In this document: piece by piece, positions 37,343-45,931 of the stretch | Layout: the number at the start of each line of letters is the position of its first letter | Numbering within the stretch: the first letter of the stretch is position 1 | Assembly (NCBI RefSeq): GCF_023195535.1 | Contig: NZ_JALPNF010000001.1 | Location: forward strand, 496,001 to 560,000 | From: Sphingomonas faeni | Lineage (GTDB): Bacteria > Pseudomonadota > Alphaproteobacteria > Sphingomonadales > Sphingomonadaceae | Direction of reading: 5' to 3' | Length of the DNA: 64,000 bases | Notes under the pieces: generated by a model | Databases searched by the model: none | Seen by the model: only the letters and a program-made list of their open reading frames with translations | Told to the model about the DNA's origin: nothing | Translations under genes and position numbers: made by a program

Positions 37343-39730
37343 ATGACACGTATCTTCACGCGGCTCGCACTTGCGACGCTCGCAACGACCTGCTCGACCG
37401 CCGCACTCGCACAGGCGTCGACCCAAGCCGACGTCCAGACCGGTACGCTGAACGACGAGATCGTCGTCACCGCGCAGAAGCGCGAACAGCGGATCGCGGA
37501 TGTTCCCGTCACGGTGACCGCGGTCACCGGCGCCAGGATGGCGGCGATCGGCGTCAATTCGCTGACCGAGGTCGCCGCCTATATCCCCGGCCTGCAGATC
37601 CAGGAGCAGAGCGCGAACAACCCGGGCTTCGTGATCCGCGGCATCACCTCGGACAATGGCTCGTCGCAACAGGGCGCGCGCGTCACGCTGTATTACAACG
37701 GCATCGACATCAGCCGGTCGCGCGGCGCGTATCAGGACCTATACGATCTGGAGCGGATCGAAGTCGTGAAGGGCCCGCAGGCGACGCTGTTCGGCACCGC
37801 CGCCGCGGTCGGCGCGATCAGCGTCATCTCGGCGAAACCGCAAGCCGGCGTGTCGGGCGCGATCAACGGCTCGTACGGCAATTTCAACCGCACGCAGGTG
37901 TCGGGCTTCCTCAACGCCGGCAACGACGTGCTCGCCGGACGGATCGCGTTCGCCTATAAATACCGCGACGGCTATGTCCGCAACATCGCCGGCGACGCGA
38001 ACGTGCCGAACCAGAACCAGGGTGGCGTGGACCAGGACGATCTGAACGGCCAGGACCAGCGCGGCGTGCGTGGCTCGCTTCGCTTTACGCCCAACGACAG
38101 CATCACCGCCGATCTCGTCCTGACCTATGACGGCCAGCGCAACCCCGGCACCGCGTTCAAGACTCGTGCCCACGCCCCGACCGGCGGCCAGACCGGCGAC
38201 TATGGCTATGCCGAACTGTCGGGCTCGCCGTACAGCGCGGCCGTGCTCGGCGCGCGGAAACTCGGGCTCGACCGCAACGTCTACGACGCCAATTTGACGA
38301 TCACCGCGGACCTGTCGCGGGGGATCACCTTCACCACCGTCAACGGCTATCGCCGGTTCGACGCGCTGGAGATTTTCGACGCGGACGGTGGCCCCGCCGC
38401 GTATCTGGAATTCGCCGAGGATGCGAAGGGCGACCAGTGGAGCCATGAGAGCCGCTTCGCCTTCGAAGGGCCGAAATATCGCGCCTCGGTCGGCTGGAAC
38501 GCGTTCTTCGAGAACGGCTTCCAGCGCGTCCCGTTCGCGACCGAAGAGGGCACGTATCTCGCCTGCTCGGTGGCCGCCGGCTATGCGCCGATCCGCACGG
38601 CGCTGAACGGGGCGGGCATTCCCACCGGCACCGGCTGCGTCACCGCCAATGGCACGATCCCCGCCACCCGCGCAACGTCGATCCTGACCGGCGGGCGTGC
38701 AACCGCAATACCTTATGCCGCAGAGTTCACGAACTATGGCAGGAACAACACCTATTCGGTATTCGCCGACGCGACCTATATCCCGGTCCCCTCACTCGAA
38801 CTGACCGCGGGTGCGCGGATCCTGATCGAGGACCGCCAGTCGGGCTATTCGTCGATCCAGCCGAACTCGGTGATCCTGGCCGCGGCCAATATCCAGACCA
38901 GCCTGCTCGGGACGGCGAACACCAATGGGAACAAGTTCGTCGCCGAGAAGAGCTTCACCGCGATCCTGCCGCGCTTCAATGCGCTGGTTAAGCTCGGCGA
39001 CGCGGTCAACGTCTACGGAACCATCAGCAAGGGGCGTCGCTCGCCGGTGGTCCAGCTTGCCGCGCAGCGCACCGCGTTCGGTGTCGGTCCGAACCTGCAG
39101 ATCATTCCCGAGGAAAAGGTCTGGAATTACGAAGGCGGCATCAAAGGCCAGATGGGCCCGTTCAGCGGCGCCGCCTCGGTGTTCTACCAGACCTATGACG
39201 GCTTTCAGTTCTCGGTAACGAACAACGGCGTCACGACGGTGCGCAGCGCGGACTCGGCGAACAGCGTCGGCGTCGAGCTCGAAGGCAATCTCAAGCTCGC
39301 ATCGTATCTATCGGTATTCGGGACGTTTGCGTATATCGACGGCGGTATCGGCGATGACGTGGCGAACGGCCCCTATGCCGGCAACCAATTCCGCCTTCAG
39401 CCCAAGACCACCGCATCGGCCGGCGCGATCCTGCGCGCGCCGATCGGCGGGGCGACGCTCTACGCGACGCCCAGCGTCACGTATAAATCGAAGGTCTTCT
39501 TCGAACTGCCCAATACCGAGGCGATCAGCCAGCAGGGCTATACGCTCGTCAACCTGCGTGCCGGTCTGGAGTTCGCGCAGGGGCGCTACAGCGTCGGCGG
39601 GTTCGTCCGGAATGCGACCAACAAGCGCTATCTGATCGACGCGGGCAACACCGGCGGGGGCTTCGGCATCCCGACCTACATCGCCGGCGAGCCACGCTTC
39701 TACGGCGTCGAGCTGGGCGCGAAATTCTAA
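37343..39730 (+). CDS. TonB-dependent receptor of the phosphate locus
   Basis: 795 residues: signal peptide ending near AALAQAST, TonB-box region EIVVTAQKREQRIADVPVTV, plug FVIRGITSDNG and IEVVKGPQATLFGTAAAVGAIS, and a beta-barrel ending FYGVELGAKF. It is followed 49 bases later by phoX and is divergent from phoD. The likely job is import of organic phosphate compounds or their products across the outer membrane, but the ligand cannot be read from the sequence. Confidence 0.9.
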   Translation: MTRIFTRLALATLATTCSTAALAQASTQADVQTGTLNDEIVVTAQKREQRIADVPVTVTAVTGARMAAIGVNSLTEVAAYIPGLQIQEQSANNPGFVIRGITSDNGSSQQGARVTLYYNGIDISRSRGAYQDLYDLERIEVVKGPQATLFGTAAAVGAISVISAKPQAGVSGAINGSYGNFNRTQVSGFLNAGNDVLAGRIAFAYKYRDGYVRNIAGDANVPNQNQGGVDQDDLNGQDQRGVRGSLRFTPNDSITADLVLTYDGQRNPGTAFKTRAHAPTGGQTGDYGYAELSGSPYSAAVLGARKLGLDRNVYDANLTITADLSRGITFTTVNGYRRFDALEIFDADGGPAAYLEFAEDAKGDQWSHESRFAFEGPKYRASVGWNAFFENGFQRVPFATEEGTYLACSVAAGYAPIRTALNGAGIPTGTGCVTANGTIPATRATSILTGGRATAIPYAAEFTNYGRNNTYSVFADATYIPVPSLELTAGARILIEDRQSGYSSIQPNSVILAAANIQTSLLGTANTNGNKFVAEKSFTAILPRFNALVKLGDAVNVYGTISKGRRSPVVQLAAQRTAFGVGPNLQIIPEEKVWNYEGGIKGQMGPFSGAASVFYQTYDGFQFSVTNNGVTTVRSADSANSVGVELEGNLKLASYLSVFGTFAYIDGGIGDDVANGPYAGNQFRLQPKTTASAGAILRAPIGGATLYATPSVTYKSKVFFELPNTEAISQQGYTLVNLRAGLEFAQGRYSVGGFVRNATNKRYLIDAGNTGGGFGIPTYIAGEPRFYGVELGAKF

Positions 39731-39779
39731 TTCCACGCATCGCTATCGTACCGAGCAACCATCCCCGGGGGGACCACGC

Positions 39780-42254
39780 ATGACCATCGACACCATCTAT
39801 ACCGACGGCGACATCGACACCAATCCGACCGCCAATCCGCATCTGAACGAGCTGATCGATACGCGCTGTTCGCGACGCCAGACGTTGATGGGCGGCATGT
39901 CCGCGACCGCCGCCGCGGTGTTCGGCGGCATGCTGCTGACCGGGTGCGACGATGACGACGACGGCAACGGCAGCAGCCCGGTCACCGTCACCGCGACCGC
40001 GGGCGGCAGCTCGTCCGCCGGGCGGGTGGCGACGCTGACCGGCGCGGCGATCGGCCAGGTGGACAGCGTAAGCTGGGCGCAGACGGCGGGCCCGGCGGTG
40101 ACGCTGGCCGGCGCGACCACCTCGACCGCGACCTTCGTCGTGCCGGGGGCGGCGGCGGGGACGGTGCTGAGCTTCCAGTTCACCGCCGTCTCGGCGAGCG
40201 GATCGGTGAACGCCACGACCAGCGTGACGGTGGGCGCGGCTTCGCTCGGGTTCACCGCGGTTGCGAAGAGCCTCGCGGACGTCGTTGCGGTTCCAACCGG
40301 ATATGTGGTGACGGTGCTGTACCGGCTCGGCGATCCGATCGCGGGCGGGGTCGCGGCCTATGCGAACGACGGCACCGATACGAATTTCTCGAAGCGTGCG
40401 GGCGATCATCATGACGGCATGAGCTATTTCGGGCTGTCGGCGAGCGGAACGCCCGATGCCAACGGCAACACGCGTGGGCTGCTGGTACTCAACCACGAGA
40501 ATATCTCGCAGCCCTATCTGCATCCGAACGGTGCAACCAATCCAGGCGGCGTCCGTCCCGAGGCCGAGGCGCTGAAGGAAATGGAGTGCCACGGCGTATC
40601 GGTGATCGAGGTTAGCCGCTCCGCGAACTGGACCTATGTTCCGACCTCGTCGTTCAACCGGCGCATCACCCCGCTGACGCCGATGAGCTTTTCGGGGCCG
40701 GTGCGCGGCAATGACAGCCTCAAGACGCGCTATTCGCCGGACGCGACGGCCGGGCGTGGCACGATCAACAATTGTGCCAATGGTACAATGCCTTGGAATA
40801 CGTACCTGACGAACGAAGAGAATTGGGTCGGCTATTTCCGCCGCGAGGTCGGTGACGGTGCGCGGCGTGCGGCGACCGGTGCTGCCGGCGTCAAGGCGAA
40901 CGTCTCGCTAGCGCGCTACGGCAAGGGCGAGAGCAATACCGGCGGCAATTATGGGTGGTCGACGGTCACCCCGGCCGACACCACCAGCACCGCCTATGCG
41001 CGCTGGAACATCACGGCGCAGGCCGGCGCACCCGCCGATGGCACGGGCGATTTCCGCAACGAGATCTTCCAATATGGCTGGGTGGTGGAGATCGACCCGT
41101 TCGATCCGGCCTCGACGCCGCGCAAGCGGACCGCGCTGGGCCGCATGAACCATGAGGGCTGCGAGATCGGCCGGACGATCCCTGGCGTGAAGCCTGCCTT
41201 CTACATGGGGGACGATGCGCAGAACGAGTATATCTACAAGTTCGTGTCGGCCACGCCTTGGTCCGCGGCGGATGCCACGGCCGCCAATCGGTTGGCGATT
41301 GGCGACAAGTATCTCGATACTGGAACACTTTACGTCGCGAAGTTCGCGGCGGATGGGAGCGGTCAGTGGTTGCCGCTGGTATTCGGCCAGGGGCCCCTCA
41401 CCTCGGCCAACGCCGCCTATTCGTTTTCGAGCCAGGCGGATGTGCTGATCAATACGCGACTGGCGGCGGATGCGCTGGGGGCCACGCGGATGGATCGGCC
41501 GGAATGGACCGCGGTGAATCCGGCAACCGGCGAGATGTATTGCACACTGACCAACAACTCGTCGCGGACCGTGGCAACGGCGGATGCGTCCAACCCGCGC
41601 GCCTATGTCGATCCGAAGACTACCGGCGGCCAGACTACGGGTAACGCCAACGGGCACATCATCCGTCTGCGCGAGAAGGACGACACGTCCGAGGCGACGA
41701 CATTCGCCTGGGACATCTATGCGTTCGGCGCGGGTTCCGATCTGGATGCGACCAACATCAACCTGTCGGGCCTTGATGCGACCAACGACTTCTCGTCGCC
41801 GGACGGCCTGTGGTTCGGCCTGCCGAGCAATGCGTCGGGGACGATCGCGCCGGTGATGTGGATCGAGACCGACGACGGTGCGTATACCGACGTCACCAAC
41901 TGCATGCTGCTCGCCTCGGTGCCGGGCAAGGTCAATGACGGCGGTACGCGGACGGTGACCAACACGGTCGGCGCGGCGACCGGCTCGGTGACGACGCGGA
42001 TCGGCAAGGCGCCGGGCGCGACCCTGCGCCGCTTCCTGGTGGGGCCGAAGGAGTGCGAGATCACCGGCATCTACTCGACGCCGGACGGGCGGTCGCTGTT
42101 CGTCAATATCCAGCATCCCGGCGAAGGTGGCGGGCCGACCAACATCACCAGCAGCTGGCCTGCGAACCAGGCGGGTGCGGTGACGCCGCCGTCGCGGCCG
42201 CGGTCGTCGACGATCGTGATCACGAAGAACGATGGCGGTGTGGTCGGGCTTTAA
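39780..42254 (+). CDS. phoX: PhoX-family alkaline phosphatase, predicted Tat lipoprotein
   Basis: 824 residues. An unusual N terminus has about 30 residues before the Tat motif SRRQTL (residues 31-36), then a hydrophobic stretch and a lipobox LLTGC (Cys56), so it is likely an exported lipoprotein. Residues about 60-160 form an Ig/PKD-like Ser/Thr-rich domain. The PhoX/DUF839 core follows: LVLNHENI, ECHGVSVIEV, TNEENWVGYFRRE, GRMNHEGCEI, GDDAQNEYIYKFVS. PhoX enzymes use Fe and Ca to hydrolyse phosphomonoesters. A GGGGGG ribosome site precedes the ATG at 39780. Confidence 0.88.
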   Translation: MTIDTIYTDGDIDTNPTANPHLNELIDTRCSRRQTLMGGMSATAAAVFGGMLLTGCDDDDDGNGSSPVTVTATAGGSSSAGRVATLTGAAIGQVDSVSWAQTAGPAVTLAGATTSTATFVVPGAAAGTVLSFQFTAVSASGSVNATTSVTVGAASLGFTAVAKSLADVVAVPTGYVVTVLYRLGDPIAGGVAAYANDGTDTNFSKRAGDHHDGMSYFGLSASGTPDANGNTRGLLVLNHENISQPYLHPNGATNPGGVRPEAEALKEMECHGVSVIEVSRSANWTYVPTSSFNRRITPLTPMSFSGPVRGNDSLKTRYSPDATAGRGTINNCANGTMPWNTYLTNEENWVGYFRREVGDGARRAATGAAGVKANVSLARYGKGESNTGGNYGWSTVTPADTTSTAYARWNITAQAGAPADGTGDFRNEIFQYGWVVEIDPFDPASTPRKRTALGRMNHEGCEIGRTIPGVKPAFYMGDDAQNEYIYKFVSATPWSAADATAANRLAIGDKYLDTGTLYVAKFAADGSGQWLPLVFGQGPLTSANAAYSFSSQADVLINTRLAADALGATRMDRPEWTAVNPATGEMYCTLTNNSSRTVATADASNPRAYVDPKTTGGQTTGNANGHIIRLREKDDTSEATTFAWDIYAFGAGSDLDATNINLSGLDATNDFSSPDGLWFGLPSNASGTIAPVMWIETDDGAYTDVTNCMLLASVPGKVNDGGTRTVTNTVGAATGSVTTRIGKAPGATLRRFLVGPKECEITGIYSTPDGRSLFVNIQHPGEGGGPTNITSSWPANQAGAVTPPSRPRSSTIVITKNDGGVVGL

Positions 42255-42272
42255 GCTTCGGGTCCCTCGCGA

Positions 42273-42396
42273 TCCTCCCCCGCAAGGGGGAGGTGGCACC
42301 GCAGGTGACGGAGGGGGAGGACACGGAACAGCGGTCGTCGCTTACCGCCCCCTCCGTCTGGCAAGTGCCAGCCACCTCCCCCTGGCGGGGGAGGAT
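42273..42396. repeat. Palindromic repeat family 2, copy c
   Basis: Same orientation as 27521-27643: hairpin ends CCTCCCCCGCAAGGGGGAGG and CCTCCCCCTGGCGGGGGAGG with inner GACGGAGGGGGAGG arms, just past the phoX stop. Confidence 0.85.
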
Positions 42397-42437
42397 TGTA
42401 ACGTTCCTCGTCCCGTAAGGCGTGCCCGTACCGCCCC

Positions 42438-42536
42438 GCCCCGGCGGAGGCCGGGGTCCAGTTGGGGGACGTTGCTGACCCGCGCTGCGCTTCGTTACTG
42501 CCACCTCTCCAACTGGGCCCCGGCCTTCGCCGGGGT
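42438..42536. repeat. Palindromic repeat, family 3
   Basis: GCCCCGGCGGAGGCCGGGG followed by TCCAGTTGG pairs with CCAACTGGG followed by CCCCGGCCTTCGCCGGGG about 45 bases later. Distinct in sequence from families 1 and 2; single copy in this window. Confidence 0.75.
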
Positions 42537-42588
42537 GGTGCAGTTTCGAGCGATTGGTGCAATTGCAGGGCGGCGGCGTCCCGTACTC

Positions 42589-42981
42589 CTAGACCGATCC
42601 CGCCGGAATCCGCGCGAGCGCTTCCTGCTCGATCTTCTCCAGCTCGTCCCGAGTCTGGACGATCGCCTCGCGTTGCGCGTCCAGCAGGTCGATCCGCTGG
42701 CGACAGCGTTCCGCCAGCGCGCGCATCTGTTCCACATGCTGCGGGTCGGCATCATACAGGTCGAGGAACTCCTCGATGTCGCGCAACGTGAACCCAAGCC
42801 GCTTCCCGCGCAAAATCAGCTGCATCCGCGCCACTTCGCGCCGGGTGTAGACCCGCGTCGTGCCGATCCGGCAGGGCTCGATCAGCCCCTTGTCCTCGTA
42901 GAATCGCAAGGTCCGCGCGCTCACGCCGAGCATGCGCGAGACCTCCTGTATGCCGGTCAGATCGTCCTGTCGGTCGTTCAC
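42589..42981 (-). CDS. MerR-family regulator of the fatty-acid locus
   Basis: 130 residues: N-terminal MerR winged helix (EVSRMLGVSARTLRFYEDKGLIEP..IGTTRVYTRREV, residues about 13-50) and a C-terminal coiled-coil dimerisation helix (about 80-120). It has no cysteine or metal-binding tail, so the signal is likely organic, such as an acyl-CoA, as for LiuR-type regulators. Its start overlaps the fadD stop by 4 bases. The dyad at 44711-44728 is the likely operator. Confidence 0.85.
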   Translation of the reverse strand: MNDRQDDLTGIQEVSRMLGVSARTLRFYEDKGLIEPCRIGTTRVYTRREVARMQLILRGKRLGFTLRDIEEFLDLYDADPQHVEQMRALAERCRQRIDLLDAQREAIVQTRDELEKIEQEALARIPAGSV

Positions 42982-44663
42982 GCGTTCACTCCCCTCGCCT
43001 CCGCCGCTGCGGCCTTTGCGGCCTCTTCTGCGACAAGCTCCTTTTTGGATAGCTTGCCGATCAGCGTCTTGGGCAGAGTGTCGCGGATTTCGACCTCGCG
43101 GGGAAGCTCGATCTTGCTGATCTTGTCGCGGAGAAAATCGCGCAGTTCGAGCGGGGTAGCGACTGCCCCTTCCGCCAGCACGACGAACGCCTTGGGGGCC
43201 TGCCCGCGATATTTGTCGGGCACGCCGATCACGACCGCTTCGAGCACCGCGGGGTGTTCGTACAGCGCCTCCTCGATCACGCGCGGATAGACGTTGTAGC
43301 CGCCGGCGAGGATCAAATCCTTGATCCGGTCGACGATGAACAGATAGCCGTCCGCGTCGAGGTGCCCCACGTCGCCGGTGCGCAGTGCGCCATCCGCGAA
43401 CAGCTCGGCGGTGGCGGCAGGTTTATGCCAATAGCCTTGCGTGATCTGGGGACCGCGCGCGCAGATCTCACCATTTTCACCGATCGGCAGCAACCGGCTC
43501 GGGTCCTCGCGATCGCGGATCTCGATCGTCGTGCCGGGGAAGGGCAAACCCGCCGAGCCGGGCTTGTTGAGGCCGTCGATCGGGTTGCAGGTGATGATCG
43601 GCGAGGCTTCGGACAGGCCGTAACCCTCGACGAGCTTTGCGCCGGTTGCCGTCTCGAACGCCACACGGACCTCGGCGGGGAGCGGTGCGCCACCCGAGAT
43701 ACACGCGTAAATCGAGGACAGGTCGATCTTCTGCGTTTCCGCCGCAGTGGTGATCGCGGCGTAGATCGTCGGCACCGCGGGGAAGTAGCTCGGCTTGGTG
43801 CGGTCGATCGTCTTGAGCAGTTGCTGCAGCTCGAAGCGCGGCAGCAGGATCATCTCCGCGCCGGTGCGGATCGAATAGGTCAGCACCGTGGTCAGCGCGA
43901 AGACGTGGAACAGCGGCAGCGCGCCAAGCACGCGGTCCTGATGCGGCTGCTCGCCGCCGACGAACGTCACCATCGCATCGGCGTTCGCGACGAGATTGGC
44001 GTGGCTAAGCATCGCCGCCTTAGGCTCGCCGGTGGTGCCGCCGGTATATTGCAGCACCGCGACCTCGTCCGGCGACACCGCGACCGGGACCGGCGCGCCC
44101 TTCGCCTTCAGCAGCGAATCGAACGTGCAGTGGCTCGCGTCGCTCGGGGCGTGACCGATCTCGGCGCGCTTGAAGATGCGGTAGGCGATCGACTTCAGCG
44201 TCGGCAGCGCACCCGCGATTGGGCAGGTGATGACGTGCTTCACGCCCATCTGCCCCGCGACCTTCAGGACGCGCGCGTGGATCTCGGCGATGTCGCAGGT
44301 GGCGATGATCGTCGCGCCTGAATCTTCGAGCAGGTGCGCCAGCTCGCGCTCGACATAGAGCGGGTTGACGTTGACGACGATGCCGCCGGCCTTGAGGATC
44401 GCGAAGAACAGGATCGGGTAATAGGGCGTGTTCGGCAGGCAGAGCGCCACGCGCGTGCCCTTCACGACGCCGAGATCCTGGAGCCCGCGGGCGGCCCGAT
44501 CGACCGACTCGCCGAGCGCGGCATAGGTCAGGGTCCGGCCCATGAAGTCGAGCACGTTGCGCGATCCGAACCGGCGGACCGACGTGTCGAGCATGTCGCC
44601 CAGCAGCCGTGGCTCGCCCTGCAACGGCACACCGATCGCTTTGCCCCCGGAACTATCCTGCAT
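42978..44663 (-). CDS. fadD: Long-chain fatty-acid CoA ligase (FadD-like)
   Basis: Adenylate-forming enzyme that activates fatty acids to acyl-CoA; about 561 residues. P-loop-like LQYTGGTTGEPKAAMLSH, A5 GYGLSEASPI, A7 RTGDVGHLDADGYLFIVDRIKD and the catalytic Lys in PKTLIGKLSKKEL are present. Start: the ATG at 44663 has GGAGAG 6 bases upstream; earlier ATGs at 44675 and 44696 lack a ribosome site, and 44696 lies on a promoter-like ACAATA. It forms an operon with the MerR gene and is divergent from the thiolase. Confidence 0.92.
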   Translation of the reverse strand: MQDSSGGKAIGVPLQGEPRLLGDMLDTSVRRFGSRNVLDFMGRTLTYAALGESVDRAARGLQDLGVVKGTRVALCLPNTPYYPILFFAILKAGGIVVNVNPLYVERELAHLLEDSGATIIATCDIAEIHARVLKVAGQMGVKHVITCPIAGALPTLKSIAYRIFKRAEIGHAPSDASHCTFDSLLKAKGAPVPVAVSPDEVAVLQYTGGTTGEPKAAMLSHANLVANADAMVTFVGGEQPHQDRVLGALPLFHVFALTTVLTYSIRTGAEMILLPRFELQQLLKTIDRTKPSYFPAVPTIYAAITTAAETQKIDLSSIYACISGGAPLPAEVRVAFETATGAKLVEGYGLSEASPIITCNPIDGLNKPGSAGLPFPGTTIEIRDREDPSRLLPIGENGEICARGPQITQGYWHKPAATAELFADGALRTGDVGHLDADGYLFIVDRIKDLILAGGYNVYPRVIEEALYEHPAVLEAVVIGVPDKYRGQAPKAFVVLAEGAVATPLELRDFLRDKISKIELPREVEIRDTLPKTLIGKLSKKELVAEEAAKAAAAEARGVNA

Positions 44664-44710
44664 CTCGCTCTCCATAAGATGGTGTGCGTAAGCCATATTG
44701 TCGGCCGCTT

Positions 44711-44728
44711 CACCTTGACGTAAAGGTG
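44711..44728. promoter_or_regulatory. MerR-type operator between fadD and thiolase
   Basis: CACCTT-GACGTA-AAGGTG is a perfect 6-base dyad with a 6-base centre. On the plus strand it overlaps TTGACG (44715-44720) with TTAAGG 20 bases later, the stretched spacer typical of MerR-controlled promoters. On the minus strand TTTACG-N17-ACAATA could drive fadD. One site could therefore control both arms. Confidence 0.55.
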
Positions 44729-44794
44729 AGGTATCGCACCTTAAGGGTAACCCGCAAGCGTTAACCGGGTCGACCGCAATATGAGAGGATCATC

Positions 44795-45931
44795 GTGACC
44801 AACGTCGTCATCGCCGGGTACGCCCGTTCGCCGTTCCACCTCGCCGGCAAGGGCGAGCTCGCCCGCGTCCGTCCGGACGATCTCGCCGCGCAGACGATTC
44901 GCGGGTTGCTCGACAAGACCGGCGTCGATCCGGCCAAGATCGAGGACATCATCCTCGGCTGCGCCTTCCCCGAGGGCGAGCAGGGCCTCAACGTCGCCAA
45001 GCTGATCGCGCAGATCGCCGACCTGCCGATCTCGGTCGGCGGCATGACGGTCAACCGATTCTGCGGCTCGTCGATGAGCGCGATCCACATCGCCTACGGC
45101 CAGATCGCGGTCGGTGCGGGCGAGGCGTTCATCTGCGCGGGTCTCGAGTCGATGAGCCGCGTGCCGATGGGCGGCTACAACCCCCTCCCCAACCCCGCGC
45201 TCGCGAAGAAGAGCGCTGGGGCGTACATGGGCATGGGCGAGACCGCAGAGAACGTCGCGCGGCAGTACCAGATCACGCGCGCCGAGCAGGACGCGTTCGC
45301 GGTCAAGAGCCAGGACAAGGCTTCCGCCGCACGCGCCGATGGTCGCCTGAGCGACGAGATCGTGACGATCCAGACCAAGGCGGGCCCGGTCAGCCAGGAC
45401 GGCACGATCCGCGCCGGCACGACGACCGAAGCGCTCGCCGGTCTGAAGCCCGCGTTCAGCGCGGAGGGGTCTGTGACGGCCGGCACGTCCTCGCCGCTGA
45501 CCGATGGTGCGTCCGCGGTGCTGGTCACATCCGAGGAGTTCGCCAAGAAGCACGGCCTGACGATCCTCGCGCGGATCAAGTCGATCGGCGTGTCGGGTTG
45601 CGCGCCCGAGACGATGGGGCTTGGCCCGATCGGCGCGTCGAAGAAGGCGCTGGAGCGTGCGGGCATCACCGTCGCCGACCTCGACGTGGTCGAGATCAAC
45701 GAGGCGTTCGCGAGCCAGGCGATCGCCTGCATCCGCGACCTCGGGCTGAAAGACGAGACGATCAACCTCGATGGCGGCGCGATCGCGATCGGTCATCCGC
45801 TCGGCGCGACCGGCGCGCGGATCGTCGGCAAGGCGGCCGCGCTGCTGTCGCGCGAGGGCGGCCGTTATGCGCTGGCGACCCAGTGCATCGGCGGCGGTCA
45901 GGGCATCGCAACGGTGCTGGAGCGCGCATGA
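44795..45931 (+). CDS. fadA: Acetyl-CoA acyltransferase / 3-ketoacyl-CoA thiolase
   Basis: Last step of beta-oxidation: thiolytic cleavage of 3-ketoacyl-CoA. 378 residues. Active-site nucleophile Cys90 in VNRFCGSSM, the NEAFASQ motif, the GHPLGATGAR histidine, and the second cysteine in TQCIGGGQG are all in place. Its stop overlaps the start of the dehydrogenase/hydratase gene (ATGA), so the two subunits are probably co-translated as a beta-oxidation complex. Confidence 0.94.
   Translation: MTNVVIAGYARSPFHLAGKGELARVRPDDLAAQTIRGLLDKTGVDPAKIEDIILGCAFPEGEQGLNVAKLIAQIADLPISVGGMTVNRFCGSSMSAIHIAYGQIAVGAGEAFICAGLESMSRVPMGGYNPLPNPALAKKSAGAYMGMGETAENVARQYQITRAEQDAFAVKSQDKASAARADGRLSDEIVTIQTKAGPVSQDGTIRAGTTTEALAGLKPAFSAEGSVTAGTSSPLTDGASAVLVTSEEFAKKHGLTILARIKSIGVSGCAPETMGLGPIGASKKALERAGITVADLDVVEINEAFASQAIACIRDLGLKDETINLDGGAIAIGHPLGATGARIVGKAAALLSREGGRYALATQCIGGGQGIATVLERA

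Larger units (their letters stand above)
42255..42588. other. Intergenic gap with two different palindromic repeats
   Basis: Between convergent phoX and the MerR gene. It is filled by the family 2 repeat at 42273-42396 and the separate palindrome at 42438-42536; no gene or promoter is seen. Confidence 0.6.

Noticed and set aside
39797-40255. Antisense ORF over the start of phoX
   Set aside because: Mirror frame of the repetitive Ig-like region; no start signals.
42255-42588. CRISPR-like look of the repeated CCTCCCCC blocks
   Set aside because: No regular spacer units; the blocks are arms of palindromes.
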